Shown: in pieces, positions 7,309-19,004 of the stretch
Position numbering within the stretch: position 1 is the stretch's first letter
Layout of the letters: every line of letters starts with the position of its first letter
Source of the DNA: Chromohalobacter canadensis
GTDB taxonomy: Bacteria > Pseudomonadota > Gammaproteobacteria > Pseudomonadales > Halomonadaceae
Assembly: GCF_029544075.1 (NCBI RefSeq)
Contig: NZ_JAJQJH010000011.1
Span: 57,467-121,466, forward strand
Direction: 5' to 3'
Length of the DNA stretch: 64,000 bases
Position numbers and translations under genes: made by a program
Notes under the pieces: model-generated
Seen by the model: only the letters and a program-made list of their open reading frames with translations
Told to the model about the DNA's origin: nothing
Databases searched by the model: none

Positions 7309-7558
7309 GTCTCTGCTTCCCGTTCGTGATTAGACGTTTTTATACGTTTTTCCCCTTGACACCTCTGTGACCTTGTCCACTGCCGTGCAGTCTTTGCCTT
7401 CGTGTTGTGCATAACACCGGCGAAGGCCCGTCATGTTGCGCGTTTTTGAAAAAAATGCCGTTTTTCAACTACTTATAATAGGTCAAAAATTAATCGATTT
7501 GAGCGTAACCGCCTTGTCATGGTGTTTCTGGCGAACTACCTAAAGGTTTTGAACAGGT

Positions 7559-7581
7559 TTATCCACAGAAAGTGTGGAAAA
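7559..7581. other. inverted pair of DnaA-box-like sequences in an AT-rich gap
   Basis: TTATCCACA (7559-7567) is a perfect DnaA box, and TGTGGAAAA (7573-7581) is a one-mismatch box in opposite orientation. They lie in the 440-bp gap between the tRNA terminator and gltA, next to an AT-rich stretch (7437-7500). No gene is visible in the gap. It could be a DnaA titration or regulatory site; two boxes alone do not make an origin. Confidence 0.45.
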
Positions 7582-7661
7582 CGCTCAGAGGCGTCAGAAC
7601 AGAAGAGCAAGGCGGTGGGAGCGAGGGGTTCTAGGGGGCGAGAACCCGGGAGTCAAACGCA

Positions 7662-7686
7662 ACGGACCGCCTAGAAGGCGGTCCGT
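7662..7686. terminator. hairpin downstream of gltA
   Basis: ACGGACCGCC / GGCGGTCCGT, a perfect 10-bp stem with loop TAGAA, 60 bp beyond the stop of gltA. It lacks a T run on either strand, so it may be a 3' stabiliser or a Rho-linked end. Confidence 0.55.
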
Positions 7687-7744
7687 GATGTTTGCATGCA
7701 GTAAACCTGGCTAGGAGCTTCTCAGCCGGTTTTAGGCTAGCAAG

Positions 7745-9031
7745 TTACTTGGCGGGGTAGTCCCGCTGGGAATGGCCGATATAGAGCTGACGCGGGCGGC
7801 TGATGCGATAGCTACCGCTGATCATCTCGTTCCAGTGAGACGTCCAGCCAATAGTCCGGGCCATAGCGAAGATGACGGTAAACATGTTGGTCGGAATGCC
7901 AATCGCCTTGAGGATGATGCCGGAATAGAAGTCGACGTTCGGGTAGAGCTTGCGCTCGATGAAGTAGTCGTCTTCCAATGCGATCTGCTCGAGCCGCTTG
8001 GCGATCTTGAGCTGCGGGTCGTCGGCCATGCCGAGTTCGCCCAGCACCTCGTCGCAGGTTTCCTTCATGACCTTGGCGCGCGGGTCGAAATTGCGATAGA
8101 CGCGGTGGCCAAAGCCCATCAGCTTGAATGGATCATCCTTATCCTTGGCGCGGTCGATGAAGCGTTGGATGTTCTCTTCGGACTCATCACCGATCTCGTC
8201 GAGCATGTTGAGTACGGCTTCGTTGGCGCCACCATGGGCCGGGCCCCATAGCGCAGCGATGCCGGCACTGATGCAAGCAAAGGGGTTGGCGCCCGTTGAG
8301 CCCGCCAGACGCACCGTGGAGGTGGAGGCGTTCTGTTCATGGTCGGCGTGGAGCATGAAGATCCGGTCCATGGCCTTGGCGAAAACCGGATTGACCTCGT
8401 AGCTTTCACACGGATTGCCGAACATCATGTAGAGGAAGTTTTCCGCGTAATCGAGATCATTGCGCGGATAATTGAATGGCTGTCCGATATTATACTTGTA
8501 GCACATCGCAGCCAGGGTCGGCATCTTGGCGATCAGGCGAATTGCACTGACGCGGCGCTCTTCTTCCTTGGTGATGTCCAGATTGTCATGGTAGAAAGCG
8601 GCTAGGCCACCGACGACGCCGCACAGGATCGCCATCGGGTGGGCGTCGCGGCGGAAGCCCTTGAAGAAATTGACGAGTTGTTCGTGGACCATGGTGTGAT
8701 TTCTCACGGTGGCCGCGAAGTCGTCGTATTGCGCCTTGCTGGGGAGCTCGCCGAACAACAGCAGATAACAGAGCTCGACGTAATTGGAATGTTCGGCCAG
8801 TTGGCCGATGGGGTAGCCGCGGTGCAGAAGAACACCCGCAGCACCATCGATATAGGTGATGCCTGATTCGCAGGAGGCGGTGGCGACGAAGCCTGGGTCG
8901 TATGTGAACAGACCTTCGCTGGTCAGGCCGCGGACGTCGATCACATCAGGCCCGACGGTGCCGGAGTAGACAGGGAACTCGATCGTCTTGTCCAACCCTT
9001 CTACCGTCAACTGCGCTTTCCTGTCAGCCAT
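7745..9031 (-). CDS. gltA: citrate synthase (type II)
   Basis: A 428-residue enzyme that condenses oxaloacetate and acetyl-CoA to citrate, the entry step of the TCA cycle. The catalytic histidines are seen in [13 protein letters not shown] and [15 protein letters not shown] and the catalytic aspartate in PNVDFYSG. The length and N-terminal domain are those of the hexameric, NADH-inhibited Gram-negative form. ATG 9031 has GAGG upstream. It is transcribed divergently from sdhCDAB, with a sigma-70-like promoter at 9095-9122. The gene order gltA / sdhCDAB is the common gammaproteobacterial arrangement. Confidence 0.98.
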   Translation of the reverse strand: MADRKAQLTVEGLDKTIEFPVYSGTVGPDVIDVRGLTSEGLFTYDPGFVATASCESGITYIDGAAGVLLHRGYPIGQLAEHSNYVELCYLLLFGELPSKAQYDDFAATVRNHTMVHEQLVNFFKGFRRDAHPMAILCGVVGGLAAFYHDNLDITKEEERRVSAIRLIAKMPTLAAMCYKYNIGQPFNYPRNDLDYAENFLYMMFGNPCESYEVNPVFAKAMDRIFMLHADHEQNASTSTVRLAGSTGANPFACISAGIAALWGPAHGGANEAVLNMLDEIGDESEENIQRFIDRAKDKDDPFKLMGFGHRVYRNFDPRAKVMKETCDEVLGELGMADDPQLKIAKRLEQIALEDDYFIERKLYPNVDFYSGIILKAIGIPTNMFTVIFAMARTIGWTSHWNEMISGSYRISRPRQLYIGHSQRDYPAK

Positions 9032-9094
9032 TATGGCCTCCTCTTTTACCTAAGTCTTTGTCTTGCTTGCCATGCCAGCGAAAATAATGCGCCT

Positions 9095-9122
9095 ACTATA
9101 GAACCACGCGGTGGATTGTCAA
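9095..9122 (-). promoter_or_regulatory. sigma-70 promoter of gltA
   Basis: On the minus strand TTGACA (9122-9117), a 16-bp spacer and TATAGT (9100-9095), about 65 bp upstream of the gltA start. Confidence 0.7.
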
Positions 9123-9278
9123 TTGGGCCTAGGGCGCCTGTGACCATGGCGCCGCCGCGCATCTCGTGTCCCGGCGTGGCGATAGGTGGCGATAGAATAA
9201 GGGGGCGAGCAAGGTTCCTACCCGGAAGTGCCACCCTATTTGACGCGTCCATGGGGATGGCTGCAAGAGCTATCTCAT

Positions 9279-9307
9279 TTGTCATGACATCGCCCGGTCC
9301 TTATAAT
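9279..9307 (+). promoter_or_regulatory. sigma-70 promoter of sdhCDAB
   Basis: TTGTCA (9279-9284), a 17-bp spacer and a perfect TATAAT (9302-9307), 129 bp before sdhC. This predicts a 5' leader of about 115 nt that could carry small-RNA or protein control sites; none is obvious to me. Confidence 0.75.
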
Positions 9308-9435
9308 CTTATCCCGCGCGACTGGCAGGAGCATGGCTTGGTCATGTAAGCCCTCGACCAAGGCCTCCCCCTCAAACCACCGCCCGCACCGGGTACAGCC
9401 CTAGCCGCTGGCGGGCCAAGAGAGTGTGATGAGCC

Positions 9436-9813
9436 GTGAATAGCAAAAGACCCGTAAATTTAGACCTGACGACGATAAAATTTCCACTTCCCGCACTGAC
9501 CTCCATTGCCCACCGCATTACCGGTGTCATCCTCTTCGTGGGATTGATCTTCGGTTTCTGGGCCCTCGACGCGTCACTGTCGTCTCCCGAAGGATTCGAA
9601 GCAGTGCGTGACACCCTCGCCAACAACGTACTCGCCAAACTGATCGCCTGGGGACTGCTCTCGGCGCTTGGCTTCCACTTCGTGGCCGGCATCAAACACC
9701 TGCTGATGGATGCAGGTATTGGCGTGGATCTCGAGGGCGGACATCGCAAGGCGCAGATCACGGTCGTGATCAGTGCCATCTTGGTGGTTCTGGCAGGAGT
9801 CTGGGTATGGTAA
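9436..9813 (+). CDS. sdhC: succinate dehydrogenase cytochrome b556 subunit
   Basis: A 125-residue membrane anchor of complex II. It has three membrane helices and the signature SIAHRITG (quinone-site Ser and Arg) near residues 23-30, with the haem-ligand histidine region in FHFVAGIKHLLMD. The start is a GTG at 9436; the nearby ATG at 9429 is out of frame. Together with SdhD it binds haem b and ubiquinone and anchors the SdhAB head to the inner membrane. It overlaps sdhD by 7 bp. Confidence 0.95.
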   Translation: MNSKRPVNLDLTTIKFPLPALTSIAHRITGVILFVGLIFGFWALDASLSSPEGFEAVRDTLANNVLAKLIAWGLLSALGFHFVAGIKHLLMDAGIGVDLEGGHRKAQITVVISAILVVLAGVWVW

Positions 9814-10154
9814 CCAACATCACGAACCTCGGTCGTAGTGGCCTGTCCGATTGGCTGATCCAGCGAGTCTCGGCCATTATTCTAGCGGTCTATGCCGTGT
9901 TCATGGTCCTGTATCTACTGTTCCATCCGGGGCTCGATTACGCCACGTGGAGCGGCCTCTTCTCGCAGACTTGGATGCGCATCTTCTCCCTGCTGGCCTT
10001 TATTTCCATCGCGGCGCACGCATGGGTCGGTTTGTGGACGGTGTCCACCGACTATCTCAAGCAGGCGGGTGCACGCTTTGCATTTCAAGCGGTCGTCATG
10101 CTGGCCATCTTCGTTTTTCTGGTGTGGGGCGTTCAAGTCCTTTGGGGAGCCTAA
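9807..10154 (+). CDS. sdhD: succinate dehydrogenase membrane anchor subunit
   Basis: A 115-residue protein with three predicted membrane helices and the SdhD-type pattern SDWLIQRVSAIILAVYAV at the N-terminus and FISIAAHAWVGLW, whose His is the expected haem ligand. AGGAGT precedes the ATG, which lies inside the end of sdhC. It pairs with SdhC in the inner membrane. The 3-bp gap to sdhA indicates translational coupling. Confidence 0.95.
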   Translation: MVTNITNLGRSGLSDWLIQRVSAIILAVYAVFMVLYLLFHPGLDYATWSGLFSQTWMRIFSLLAFISIAAHAWVGLWTVSTDYLKQAGARFAFQAVVMLAIFVFLVWGVQVLWGA

Positions 10155-10157
10155 TCC

Positions 10158-11930
10158 ATGTCCAATATGCGTAGCCTGACATTCGACGCAATCATCATCG
10201 GTGGCGGTGGCTCCGGCCTGCGTACCGCGCTCGAGCTGGCCAAGTCTGGCAAGAAGACCGCGGTGCTTTCCAAGGTCTTTCCAACGCGCTCGCACACCGT
10301 TTCCGCCCAAGGCGGTATTACCTGCGCCATCGCTTCCGCTGATCCCAACGACGATTGGCGCTGGCACATGTACGACACCGTCAAAGGCGGTGACTATATC
10401 GCCGACCAGGACGCCGCTGAGTATTTGTGTTCCGAAGGCCCCAAGGCGGTCTTCGAGCTGGAACATATGGGACTGCCGTTCTCGCGTTTCGATAACGGCC
10501 GCATCTATCAGCGCCCTTTCGGTGGCCAGTCCAAGGACTTCGGTAAGGGCGGCCAGGCCGCGCGCACATGCGCTGCTGCTGACCGTACCGGCCATGCGCT
10601 GCTACATACGCTGTATCAGAACAACCTGAAAAATAACACCGTATTCCTGAATGAATGGTACGCGGTGGATCTGGTCAAGAATGCTGATGGCGATGTCGTG
10701 GGCTGTATCGCCATGTGCATCGAGACCGGCGAAATCGTGCATATCAAGTCTAAGGCGACGGTGTTGGCGACCGGCGGCTCGGGCCGCATCTACGCGTCCA
10801 CGACCAACGCGCTGATCAATACCGGTGATGGTATCGGCATGGCGCTTCGTGCTGGCTTCCCCATGCAGGACATGGAGATGTGGCAGTTCCACCCCACCGG
10901 TATTTACGGGGCAGGGGTCTTGGTCACCGAAGGCTGTCGTGGCGAGGGTGGCTACCTGATCAACAAGGACGGCGAGCGTTTCATGGAGCGTTATGCGCCG
11001 AACGCCAAGGATTTGGCCGGCCGCGATGTCGTGGCTCGCGCCATGGTCATGGAGATCCTCGAAGGGCGCGGTTGTGGCGAAAATGGTGATCACGTCATGC
11101 TTAAGCTTGATCATCTGGGTGAAGAGGTCCTGGGTAAGCGTCTGCCGGGCATCGTCGAACTCTCCAAGACATTCGCCCATGTCGATCCCGCCCAAGACCC
11201 GATACCGGTCGTGCCGACGTGCCATTATATGATGGGCGGCGTGCCGACCAACGTCCACGGCCAGGCGATCATGCAGGACGCCGATGGTAACGATCAGATC
11301 GTCAACGGACTGTTCGCCTGTGGCGAAGCGGCATGTGTATCCGTACACGGCGCCAACCGCCTGGGCGGCAATTCACTGCTCGACTTGGTGGTCTTCGGAC
11401 GTGCCGCTGGCATGTTCATCGAACAAGCGCTCAATGAAGGGATCGATTACCTCGAGGCGGCTCAGTCCGATATCGATAGCGCTATGGCCCGTCTCAACCG
11501 TTGGGATGAATCGAGCGGCGGCGAAGCAATTCCTGAGCTGCGTGCCGAGCTGCAGGAGGTCATGCAGAACGAGTTCGGCGTCTTTCGTCAGGAAGACACC
11601 ATGCAGGAGGGCGTAAAGAAACTGGCCGACCTCCGCGAGCGCATCGGTAACGCGCATCTGGCCGATAAATCCAATGCCTTCAATACCGCGCGTGTCGAAG
11701 CGTTGGAGCTCGACAATCTGCTCGAGGTAGCGGAAGCCACGGCAATCTCCGCTTTGGATCGCAAGGAAAGCCGCGGCGCACATTCGCGCTACGACTATCC
11801 GGATCGCGACGACGCCAATTGGCTCAAGCACTCCATGTACTTCCCGGTCGAGAAGCGGCTGGGGCAGCGTGACGTGAACTTTGCGCCGAAGACCGTCGAG
11901 ACCTTCGAGCCGAAAATCCGCACCTACTAA
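10158..11930 (+). CDS. sdhA: succinate dehydrogenase flavoprotein subunit
   Basis: A 590-residue FAD enzyme that oxidises succinate to fumarate. The N-terminal Rossmann FAD motif reads [16 protein letters not shown]; the covalent-FAD histidine lies in [13 protein letters not shown]; substrate-site residues appear in [20 protein letters not shown] and the active-site arginine region around RCGE-type [19 protein letters not shown]. Length and C-terminal domain are those of SdhA and not FrdA. It lies inside sdhCDAB in the normal order. Confidence 0.97.
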   Translation: MSNMRSLTFDAIIIGGGGSGLRTALELAKSGKKTAVLSKVFPTRSHTVSAQGGITCAIASADPNDDWRWHMYDTVKGGDYIADQDAAEYLCSEGPKAVFELEHMGLPFSRFDNGRIYQRPFGGQSKDFGKGGQAARTCAAADRTGHALLHTLYQNNLKNNTVFLNEWYAVDLVKNADGDVVGCIAMCIETGEIVHIKSKATVLATGGSGRIYASTTNALINTGDGIGMALRAGFPMQDMEMWQFHPTGIYGAGVLVTEGCRGEGGYLINKDGERFMERYAPNAKDLAGRDVVARAMVMEILEGRGCGENGDHVMLKLDHLGEEVLGKRLPGIVELSKTFAHVDPAQDPIPVVPTCHYMMGGVPTNVHGQAIMQDADGNDQIVNGLFACGEAACVSVHGANRLGGNSLLDLVVFGRAAGMFIEQALNEGIDYLEAAQSDIDSAMARLNRWDESSGGEAIPELRAELQEVMQNEFGVFRQEDTMQEGVKKLADLRERIGNAHLADKSNAFNTARVEALELDNLLEVAEATAISALDRKESRGAHSRYDYPDRDDANWLKHSMYFPVEKRLGQRDVNFAPKTVETFEPKIRTY

Positions 11931-11943
11931 GGGGTTGTCCAAG

Positions 11944-12654
11944 ATGTCTACGCTTCAGATATCCATTTATCGCTACAACCCGGAAACCGATTCCGTGCCC
12001 TACATGCAGGAGTTCCAGCTGGATACGCAGGGCCGCGACATCATGGTTCTCAATGCGCTTGAAATGATCAAGCAGCAGGACAGCTCCATGGCGTACCGGC
12101 GTAGCTGCCGCGAAGGGGTTTGCGGTTCCGATGGTATGAACATGAACGGCAAAAATGGCTTGGCTTGCGTCACGCCTTTGTCCGAGGTAGTCAAGGACAA
12201 TAAACTGGTGCTGCGCCCGCTGCCCGGTTTGCCGGTTATCCGCGACTTGGTGGTCGATATGGGGGTGTTCTACAAGCAGTACGAGAGCATCCAGCCCTAT
12301 CTGCAGAACGATACCACCGAGCCGACGATGGAGCGGTTGCAGTCGCCGGAAGAACGCGAAAAGCTCGATGGGTTGTACGAGTGCATCCTATGTGCCTGCT
12401 GCTCTACGGCCTGCCCCTCCTTCTGGTGGAATCCGGACAAGTTCGTGGGGCCGGCTGGCTTGCTGCAGGCTTATCGCTTCCTCGCCGATTCGCGCGATAC
12501 CGCCACGAGCGAGCGTTTGGCACGGCTCGAAGATCCGTTCAGTCTGTTCCGGTGCCGTGGCATCATGAATTGCGTGGCGGTGTGCCCTAAAGGGCTCAAT
12601 CCGACGCGAGCGATTGGCAAGATTCGTGAGATGTTACTGTCTAATGCCACTTAA
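11944..12654 (+). CDS. sdhB: succinate dehydrogenase iron-sulfur subunit
   Basis: A 236-residue protein that carries electrons from FAD to quinone through 2Fe-2S, 4Fe-4S and 3Fe-4S centres. The plant-type ferredoxin cysteines appear in RSCREGVCGSDGMNMNGKN and later, and the bacterial-type clusters in CILCACCSTACPSFWWN and CRGIMNCVAVCPKGLNP. The start is the ATG at 11944; an upstream in-frame ATG overlaps the end of sdhA. It is the last sdh gene, followed by a hairpin-rich gap before sucA. Confidence 0.97.
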   Translation: MSTLQISIYRYNPETDSVPYMQEFQLDTQGRDIMVLNALEMIKQQDSSMAYRRSCREGVCGSDGMNMNGKNGLACVTPLSEVVKDNKLVLRPLPGLPVIRDLVVDMGVFYKQYESIQPYLQNDTTEPTMERLQSPEEREKLDGLYECILCACCSTACPSFWWNPDKFVGPAGLLQAYRFLADSRDTATSERLARLEDPFSLFRCRGIMNCVAVCPKGLNPTRAIGKIREMLLSNAT

Positions 12655-12666
12655 ATCGCGCCGCGT

Positions 12667-12765
12667 GGCTTGTTATCATTGGCAACAAGCCTCTTCCTGC
12701 GACATGGCGTCGCAGGAGGCCGGTCCTGCGACCGCCGTTAGCCGGTGCCCTGCGCACCGGCTTTT
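12667..12765 (+). terminator. triple-hairpin region between sdhB and sucA
   Basis: Three consecutive stems: GGCTTGTT/AACAAGCC (12667-12691), TCCTGCGAC/GTCGCAGGA (12695-12717) and AGCCGGTG/CACCGGCT with a T run (12740-12765). The last is a plausible Rho-independent terminator, so sdhCDAB may end partly here. The first two could protect the 3' end or form a small RNA released from the sdh transcript. Confidence 0.65.
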
Positions 12766-12888
12766 GACGATAAGTGGACCCTAGCGTCGCGTGTGACGCC
12801 AACCTGCACCCGCAGGTCCCAAGTGACGCCGGCACGTCCGGGCGTGCCAGCGCCAAGAACACCCATCAGTGCATAGGGTGACCAAGAG

Positions 12889-15723
12889 ATGCAAGAAGGC
12901 ATAATGGAGTTGATGTGGCGCACTTCCCATGTCAGCGGCGGTAACGCCCACTACGTGGAAGCGCTCTACGAGCAATACCTCGTCGAGCCCTCTGAGGTTC
13001 CCGACGAATGGCGTAACTATTTCGATCAGTTACCTCGTCCGGAAGGCGCCCCCACTCATGACGTTCCTCTCAGTCCGATTCGAGATCAGTTCTATCAGTT
13101 GGCACAAAACCGTCGTGGCAAACCCGCCGCCGGTGTCGCCGACAGCAGCGAGAACAAGAAGCAGGTCAAGGTTCTCCAGCTGATCAACGCATACCGCTTC
13201 CGCGGCCATCAGCGTGCCGATATCGACCCGCTGGGGCTTCGCAGCCCGACCCCGATCCCTGATCTGGATCTTTCCTTCCATCAGCTGACCGACGCTGACA
13301 TGGAGACGTCCTTCCAGACTGGCTCGCTGTTCCTGGGCAAGGATCAGGCGCCGCTCAAGGAAATCGTCGACGTCCTTGAGAAGACGTATTGCCGCAGCAT
13401 TGGCTGCGAGTTCATGCATATCGTCAACACCGACGAGAAGCGTTGGTTACAGCAACGCTTCGAATCGGTGCGTTCCAAGCCGGACTACAGCGTCGATGTG
13501 CGCAAGCACATCCTCGAACGTTTGACGGCGGCGGAAGGATTGGAAAACTATCTCGCGTCCAAGTATCCAGGCACCAAGCGCTTCGGTCTGGAAGGCGGCG
13601 AGACCTTCATCCCGATGGTCGACGAAATCATCCAGCGCACTGGCAATTATGGCACCAAGGAAGTCGTCATCGGCATGGCGCACCGGGGCCGCCTCAACCT
13701 GCTGGTCAACTTGTTGGGTAAGAGCCCGTCGGAACTGATCGATGAGTTCGATGGCAAGAAAGTCATCCAACAAGGCTCAGGGGATGTGAAGTACCACCAA
13801 GGCTTCAGTTCCAACGTCATGACTGAAGGTGGCGAAGTTCACCTGGCATTGGCATTCAATCCCTCGCACCTCGAGATCGTCTCGCCGGTAGTTGAAGGCT
13901 CCGTGCGCGCTCGTCAGGATCGTCGCGAAGACGGTGAGGGCGCCAAGGTGTTACCGGTGGTGGTGCATGGCGATGCCGCCTTTGCCGGCCAGGGCGTGGT
14001 CATGGAGACATTCCAGATGTCTCAAACTCGCGGCTACAAGACCGGCGGTACCGTGCATATCGTCATCAATAACCAGGTCGGTTTCACCACATCACGGCCC
14101 GATGACGCACGCTCCACTGAGTACTGCACCGATATCGCCAAGATGGTCCAGGCGCCGATCTTCCATGTGAACGGCGATGACCCCGAGGCGGTGGTGCATG
14201 CCACTCAGGTAGCCGTCGATTATCGTTACCAGTTCAACAAGGACGTGGTGATTGATCTCGTCTGCTACCGCAAGCGCGGTCACAACGAGGCCGACGAGCC
14301 TTCCGGGACTCAGCCGCTGATGTACCAGAAGATCAAGTCGCACAAGAGTTCGCGTGAGCTCTACGTGGCGCGCTTGGTACAAGAAGGTATGATCAGCGAC
14401 GACGACGCGGCCGCCATGGTCGAGAAGTATCGCGATGATCTGGTGGCTGGCAATCACGTCGCCAATGCGCTGGTCAAGAAGCCTAACACCGAGCTATTCG
14501 TCGACTGGACGCCCTACCTTGGGCACACCTGGACTGGCGACGCCGATACGTCGATCGACATGGCGCGTATGCAGGCACTTGCCTCCAAGATGTGCGAAGT
14601 CCCCGACGATGTTCAGGTACAGCGCCAGGTGGCCAAGATCTATGAGGATCGCCGCAAGATGGCCGCTGGTGATCTTGCCATCAACTGGGGCTTCGGCGAG
14701 ACGCTGGCGTATGCCACCTTGCTGGATGAAGGTCACCCGATTCGTCTGACGGGCCAAGATACAGGGCGCGGCACCTTCTCGCATCGTCATGCCGTCGTGC
14801 ATAACCAGAAAGACGGTTCGACCTATGTACCGCTGGAGTACATCAAGGAAGATCAGCCGAATTTCACCATTCGCGACTCCCTCCTGTCCGAGGAAGCGGC
14901 GTTGGCGTTCGAATATGGGTATTCCACGACCGCGCCCAAGGCTTTGATCATTTGGGAAGCCCAGTTCGGTGACTTCACCAACGGGGCGCAGGTGGTGATC
15001 GACCAGTTCATCTCCTCTGGCGAGACGAAATGGGGACGGCTGTGTGGCCTCACCATGCTGTTACCGCATGGCTATGAAGGGCAGGGCCCCGAGCACTCCT
15101 CGGCGCGTCTTGAGCGCTTCTTGCAATTGTGTGCCGAGCACAATATGCAGGTCTGCATGCCGACCACGCCGGCCCAGATCTTCCACCTCCTGCGGCGTCA
15201 GGTGATTCGTCCGCTGCGCAAGCCGCTGGTGATCATGTCACCGAAGAGCCTGCTGCGTCACAAGGAAGCAACTTCGACGCTGGAAGATCTGTCCAACGGC
15301 CGCTTCGAAATGGTACTGCCGGATCAAGGCAAGCTCGACGCGGAGAGTGTCAAACGCGTGGTGTTGTGCTCGGGCAAGGTCTACTACGACCTGGCGAGCT
15401 ACCGTGCCGAAAATGGCAGCAACGATGTTGCGATCGTGCGTTTGGAACAGGTTTACCCTTTCCCCAAGGAAGAGCTGTACGAGGTCTTCAAGACCTATCC
15501 GAACCTCGAACAGGTCGTTTGGTGTCAGGAAGAGCCGCTCAACCAGGGTGCCTGGTATCAAAGCCAGCATCATATGCGTCTGGTGGCCGATATGGTGCAG
15601 GAAGGCTTGGGGCGCGACCTGAAGTTCGCGGGGCGTCCGGCATCCGCTGCGCCGGCATCTGGATACATGTCCGTCCATGTTGAACAGCAGCGCCAGCTGG
15701 TGGAAGACGCTATTACTGGCTGA
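12889..15723 (+). CDS. sucA: 2-oxoglutarate dehydrogenase E1 component
   Basis: A 944-residue thiamine-diphosphate enzyme that decarboxylates 2-oxoglutarate and transfers the succinyl group to the lipoyl arm of SucB. Visible family features are the N-terminal E2-binding helix (VEALYEQYLVEPSEVPDEWR), the motif IGMAHRGRLNLLVN, the GDAAFAGQGVVMET segment and the C-terminal transketolase-like part (QDTGRGTFSHRHAV). Length matches E. coli SucA (933). I keep the ATG at 12889; an ATG at 12904 is also possible. It begins the suc part of the block, with 41 bp to sucB. Confidence 0.97.
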   Translation: MQEGIMELMWRTSHVSGGNAHYVEALYEQYLVEPSEVPDEWRNYFDQLPRPEGAPTHDVPLSPIRDQFYQLAQNRRGKPAAGVADSSENKKQVKVLQLINAYRFRGHQRADIDPLGLRSPTPIPDLDLSFHQLTDADMETSFQTGSLFLGKDQAPLKEIVDVLEKTYCRSIGCEFMHIVNTDEKRWLQQRFESVRSKPDYSVDVRKHILERLTAAEGLENYLASKYPGTKRFGLEGGETFIPMVDEIIQRTGNYGTKEVVIGMAHRGRLNLLVNLLGKSPSELIDEFDGKKVIQQGSGDVKYHQGFSSNVMTEGGEVHLALAFNPSHLEIVSPVVEGSVRARQDRREDGEGAKVLPVVVHGDAAFAGQGVVMETFQMSQTRGYKTGGTVHIVINNQVGFTTSRPDDARSTEYCTDIAKMVQAPIFHVNGDDPEAVVHATQVAVDYRYQFNKDVVIDLVCYRKRGHNEADEPSGTQPLMYQKIKSHKSSRELYVARLVQEGMISDDDAAAMVEKYRDDLVAGNHVANALVKKPNTELFVDWTPYLGHTWTGDADTSIDMARMQALASKMCEVPDDVQVQRQVAKIYEDRRKMAAGDLAINWGFGETLAYATLLDEGHPIRLTGQDTGRGTFSHRHAVVHNQKDGSTYVPLEYIKEDQPNFTIRDSLLSEEAALAFEYGYSTTAPKALIIWEAQFGDFTNGAQVVIDQFISSGETKWGRLCGLTMLLPHGYEGQGPEHSSARLERFLQLCAEHNMQVCMPTTPAQIFHLLRRQVIRPLRKPLVIMSPKSLLRHKEATSTLEDLSNGRFEMVLPDQGKLDAESVKRVVLCSGKVYYDLASYRAENGSNDVAIVRLEQVYPFPKEELYEVFKTYPNLEQVVWCQEEPLNQGAWYQSQHHMRLVADMVQEGLGRDLKFAGRPASAAPASGYMSVHVEQQRQLVEDAITG

Positions 15724-15764
15724 GGCGTTCCATCGGGATCGAGAGAAAACACTAAGGAAACGAC

Positions 15765-17366
15765 ATGGCTACTGAGATCAAAGCGCCGAATTTCCCGGAA
15801 TCCGTTGCCGAGGGCACTATCGCCACTTGGCACAAGAAGGTCGGTGATAGCGTTGAACGTGATGAGCTGATTGTCGAGATCGAGACGGACAAGGTCGTTC
15901 TCGAAGTCGTGGCGCCTGACGCCGGCACCGTGACCGAAATCAAGGTGGAAGAAGGCGATACGTGCGACTCTGAGCAGGTGCTTGGGATGCTGGGCGCCGC
16001 GAGTGAAGGCGGCGGCGAAAAGCCCGCTGAAGGCTCTAAATCCGCTGAGGGCTCTAACAAAGAAGAGATCGGCGAGAAGCAGGACGCGCCAGCCGCCAAG
16101 TCTGACGATGCCAAGCCGGCAGCGTCCGGTAAGCAGCATGACGTCAAAGCGCCGAGCTTCCCGGAATCCGTTCAGGAAGGGACCGTGGCCACCTGGCACA
16201 AGCAGGTCGGTGAAGCGGTGAAGCGCGACGAGATCCTCGCGGACATCGAGACCGACAAGGTGGTGCTCGAAGTCGTCGCCCCGGCCGATGGCGCCCTCAG
16301 TGAGATCAAGGTGCAGGAAGGCGAGCAGGTCGAGTCCGAAGCGGTGCTAGCGTCGTTTGCCGAGGGCGCTGGCGGTGATACGGGGGGTGGCGAGACTGCT
16401 GCATCCGACGATACGGCGAGCGAGTCGAAAGACACTGGTGGCGGCGACGAAAAAGTCGGCGACAAGATCCTGGCTCCGGCGGCGCGTAAGCTGGTCGCCG
16501 AGCACGATCTGGACGCCAGCAAGATCGAAGGTACTGGCAAGGGCGGTCGCGTTCTGAAAGAAGACGTTCAGAAGGCCATCAAGGACGGTTCCGCCAAGAA
16601 GAGCGCCAAATCCGAGGGCGGCGACGTCAAGGCGGCTGCCGCGCCCGCGCCCGCTGTCGAGGGCGAGCGCCCCGAGCAGCGTGTTCCGATGAGCCGTCTG
16701 CGTCAGACCATCGCCAAGCGTCTGGTGCAGGCGCAGCAGACCGCCGCCATGCTGACCACCTACAATGAGGTGGACATGAGCGCGGTGATGAACCTGCGCA
16801 GTCAGTACAAGGAAACCTTCCTCAAAGCGCACGATACCAAGCTCGGTTTCATGGGCTTCTTCGTCAAGGCGTGCACCGAGGCCCTCAAGCGGTTCCCCGA
16901 CGTGAACGCGTCGATCGACGGCAGCGATATCGTCTATCACGGCTATCAGGACATCGGTGTCGCCGTGTCCACGCCGCGTGGCCTGGTCGTGCCGGTGCTG
17001 CGTGATACCGACAGCATGAAGCTCGCCGATGTCGAGAAGAGCATCGTCGACTTCGGTAAGCGCGGTCGCGACGGCAAGCTCGGCATTGAAGATATGCAGG
17101 GCGGCACCTTCACCATCACCAACGGCGGTATCTTCGGGTCGCTGCTGTCGACACCGATTATCAATCCGCCGCAGACCGCGATCCTGGGTATGCACAAGAT
17201 CCAGGAGCGTCCGATGGCCGTCGACGGCAAGGTTGAGATTCGTCCGATGATGTATCTCGCCATCTCCTATGATCACCGCATGATTGACGGCAAGGACGCG
17301 GTGCAATTCCTGGTCACGATCAAGGAACTGCTCGAGGATCCCGCACGCTTCTTGCTCGACGTGTGA
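15765..17366 (+). CDS. sucB: dihydrolipoyl succinyltransferase E2 with two lipoyl domains
   Basis: A 533-residue E2 core of the 2-oxoglutarate dehydrogenase complex. It is longer than the usual ~405 because it has two tandem lipoyl domains, about residues 1-76 and 125-200, each with the ETDKVVLEV lipoylation loop (Lys43 and Lys165). Acidic Ser/Lys/Ala linkers join them to an E3-binding domain (about 234-270) and to the catalytic acyltransferase domain (about 300-533), whose active-site His is in YDHRMIDG. The domain pattern of the core and the sucA neighbour make it SucB and not AceF. The linker composition is typical of a halophile. Confidence 0.96.
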   Translation: MATEIKAPNFPESVAEGTIATWHKKVGDSVERDELIVEIETDKVVLEVVAPDAGTVTEIKVEEGDTCDSEQVLGMLGAASEGGGEKPAEGSKSAEGSNKEEIGEKQDAPAAKSDDAKPAASGKQHDVKAPSFPESVQEGTVATWHKQVGEAVKRDEILADIETDKVVLEVVAPADGALSEIKVQEGEQVESEAVLASFAEGAGGDTGGGETAASDDTASESKDTGGGDEKVGDKILAPAARKLVAEHDLDASKIEGTGKGGRVLKEDVQKAIKDGSAKKSAKSEGGDVKAAAAPAPAVEGERPEQRVPMSRLRQTIAKRLVQAQQTAAMLTTYNEVDMSAVMNLRSQYKETFLKAHDTKLGFMGFFVKACTEALKRFPDVNASIDGSDIVYHGYQDIGVAVSTPRGLVVPVLRDTDSMKLADVEKSIVDFGKRGRDGKLGIEDMQGGTFTITNGGIFGSLLSTPIINPPQTAILGMHKIQERPMAVDGKVEIRPMMYLAISYDHRMIDGKDAVQFLVTIKELLEDPARFLLDV

Positions 17367-17397
17367 TGGTTGTCGCCGAACAATGCGTTGCGACTAA

Positions 17398-18864
<1,467 letters not shown>

Positions 18865-18898
18865 GCGCTTCAACGAGCGTTTCAGTGTAGAGACGCGT

Positions 18899-18920
18899 CG
18901 CTCCCGCCGAGGCGGGAGCG
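18899..18920 (+). terminator. hairpin between lpdA and sucC
   Basis: CGCTCCCGC / GCGGGAGCG, a 9-bp GC-rich stem with a CGAG loop and no T run. It may attenuate readthrough from lpdA into sucC or stabilise an mRNA end. Confidence 0.5.
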
Positions 18921-19004
18921 AACAGGGGTAGCGGTGGCCTGAGGCTTTGAAAGCTCGAGGCCATCGTTATCATTCGAGTCACATGCAACCAATGGCATGA
19001 CACG

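Noticed and set aside
7437..7600. A replication origin before gltA
   Set aside because: Only two DnaA-like boxes are present and there is no dnaA, gidA or parAB neighbour.
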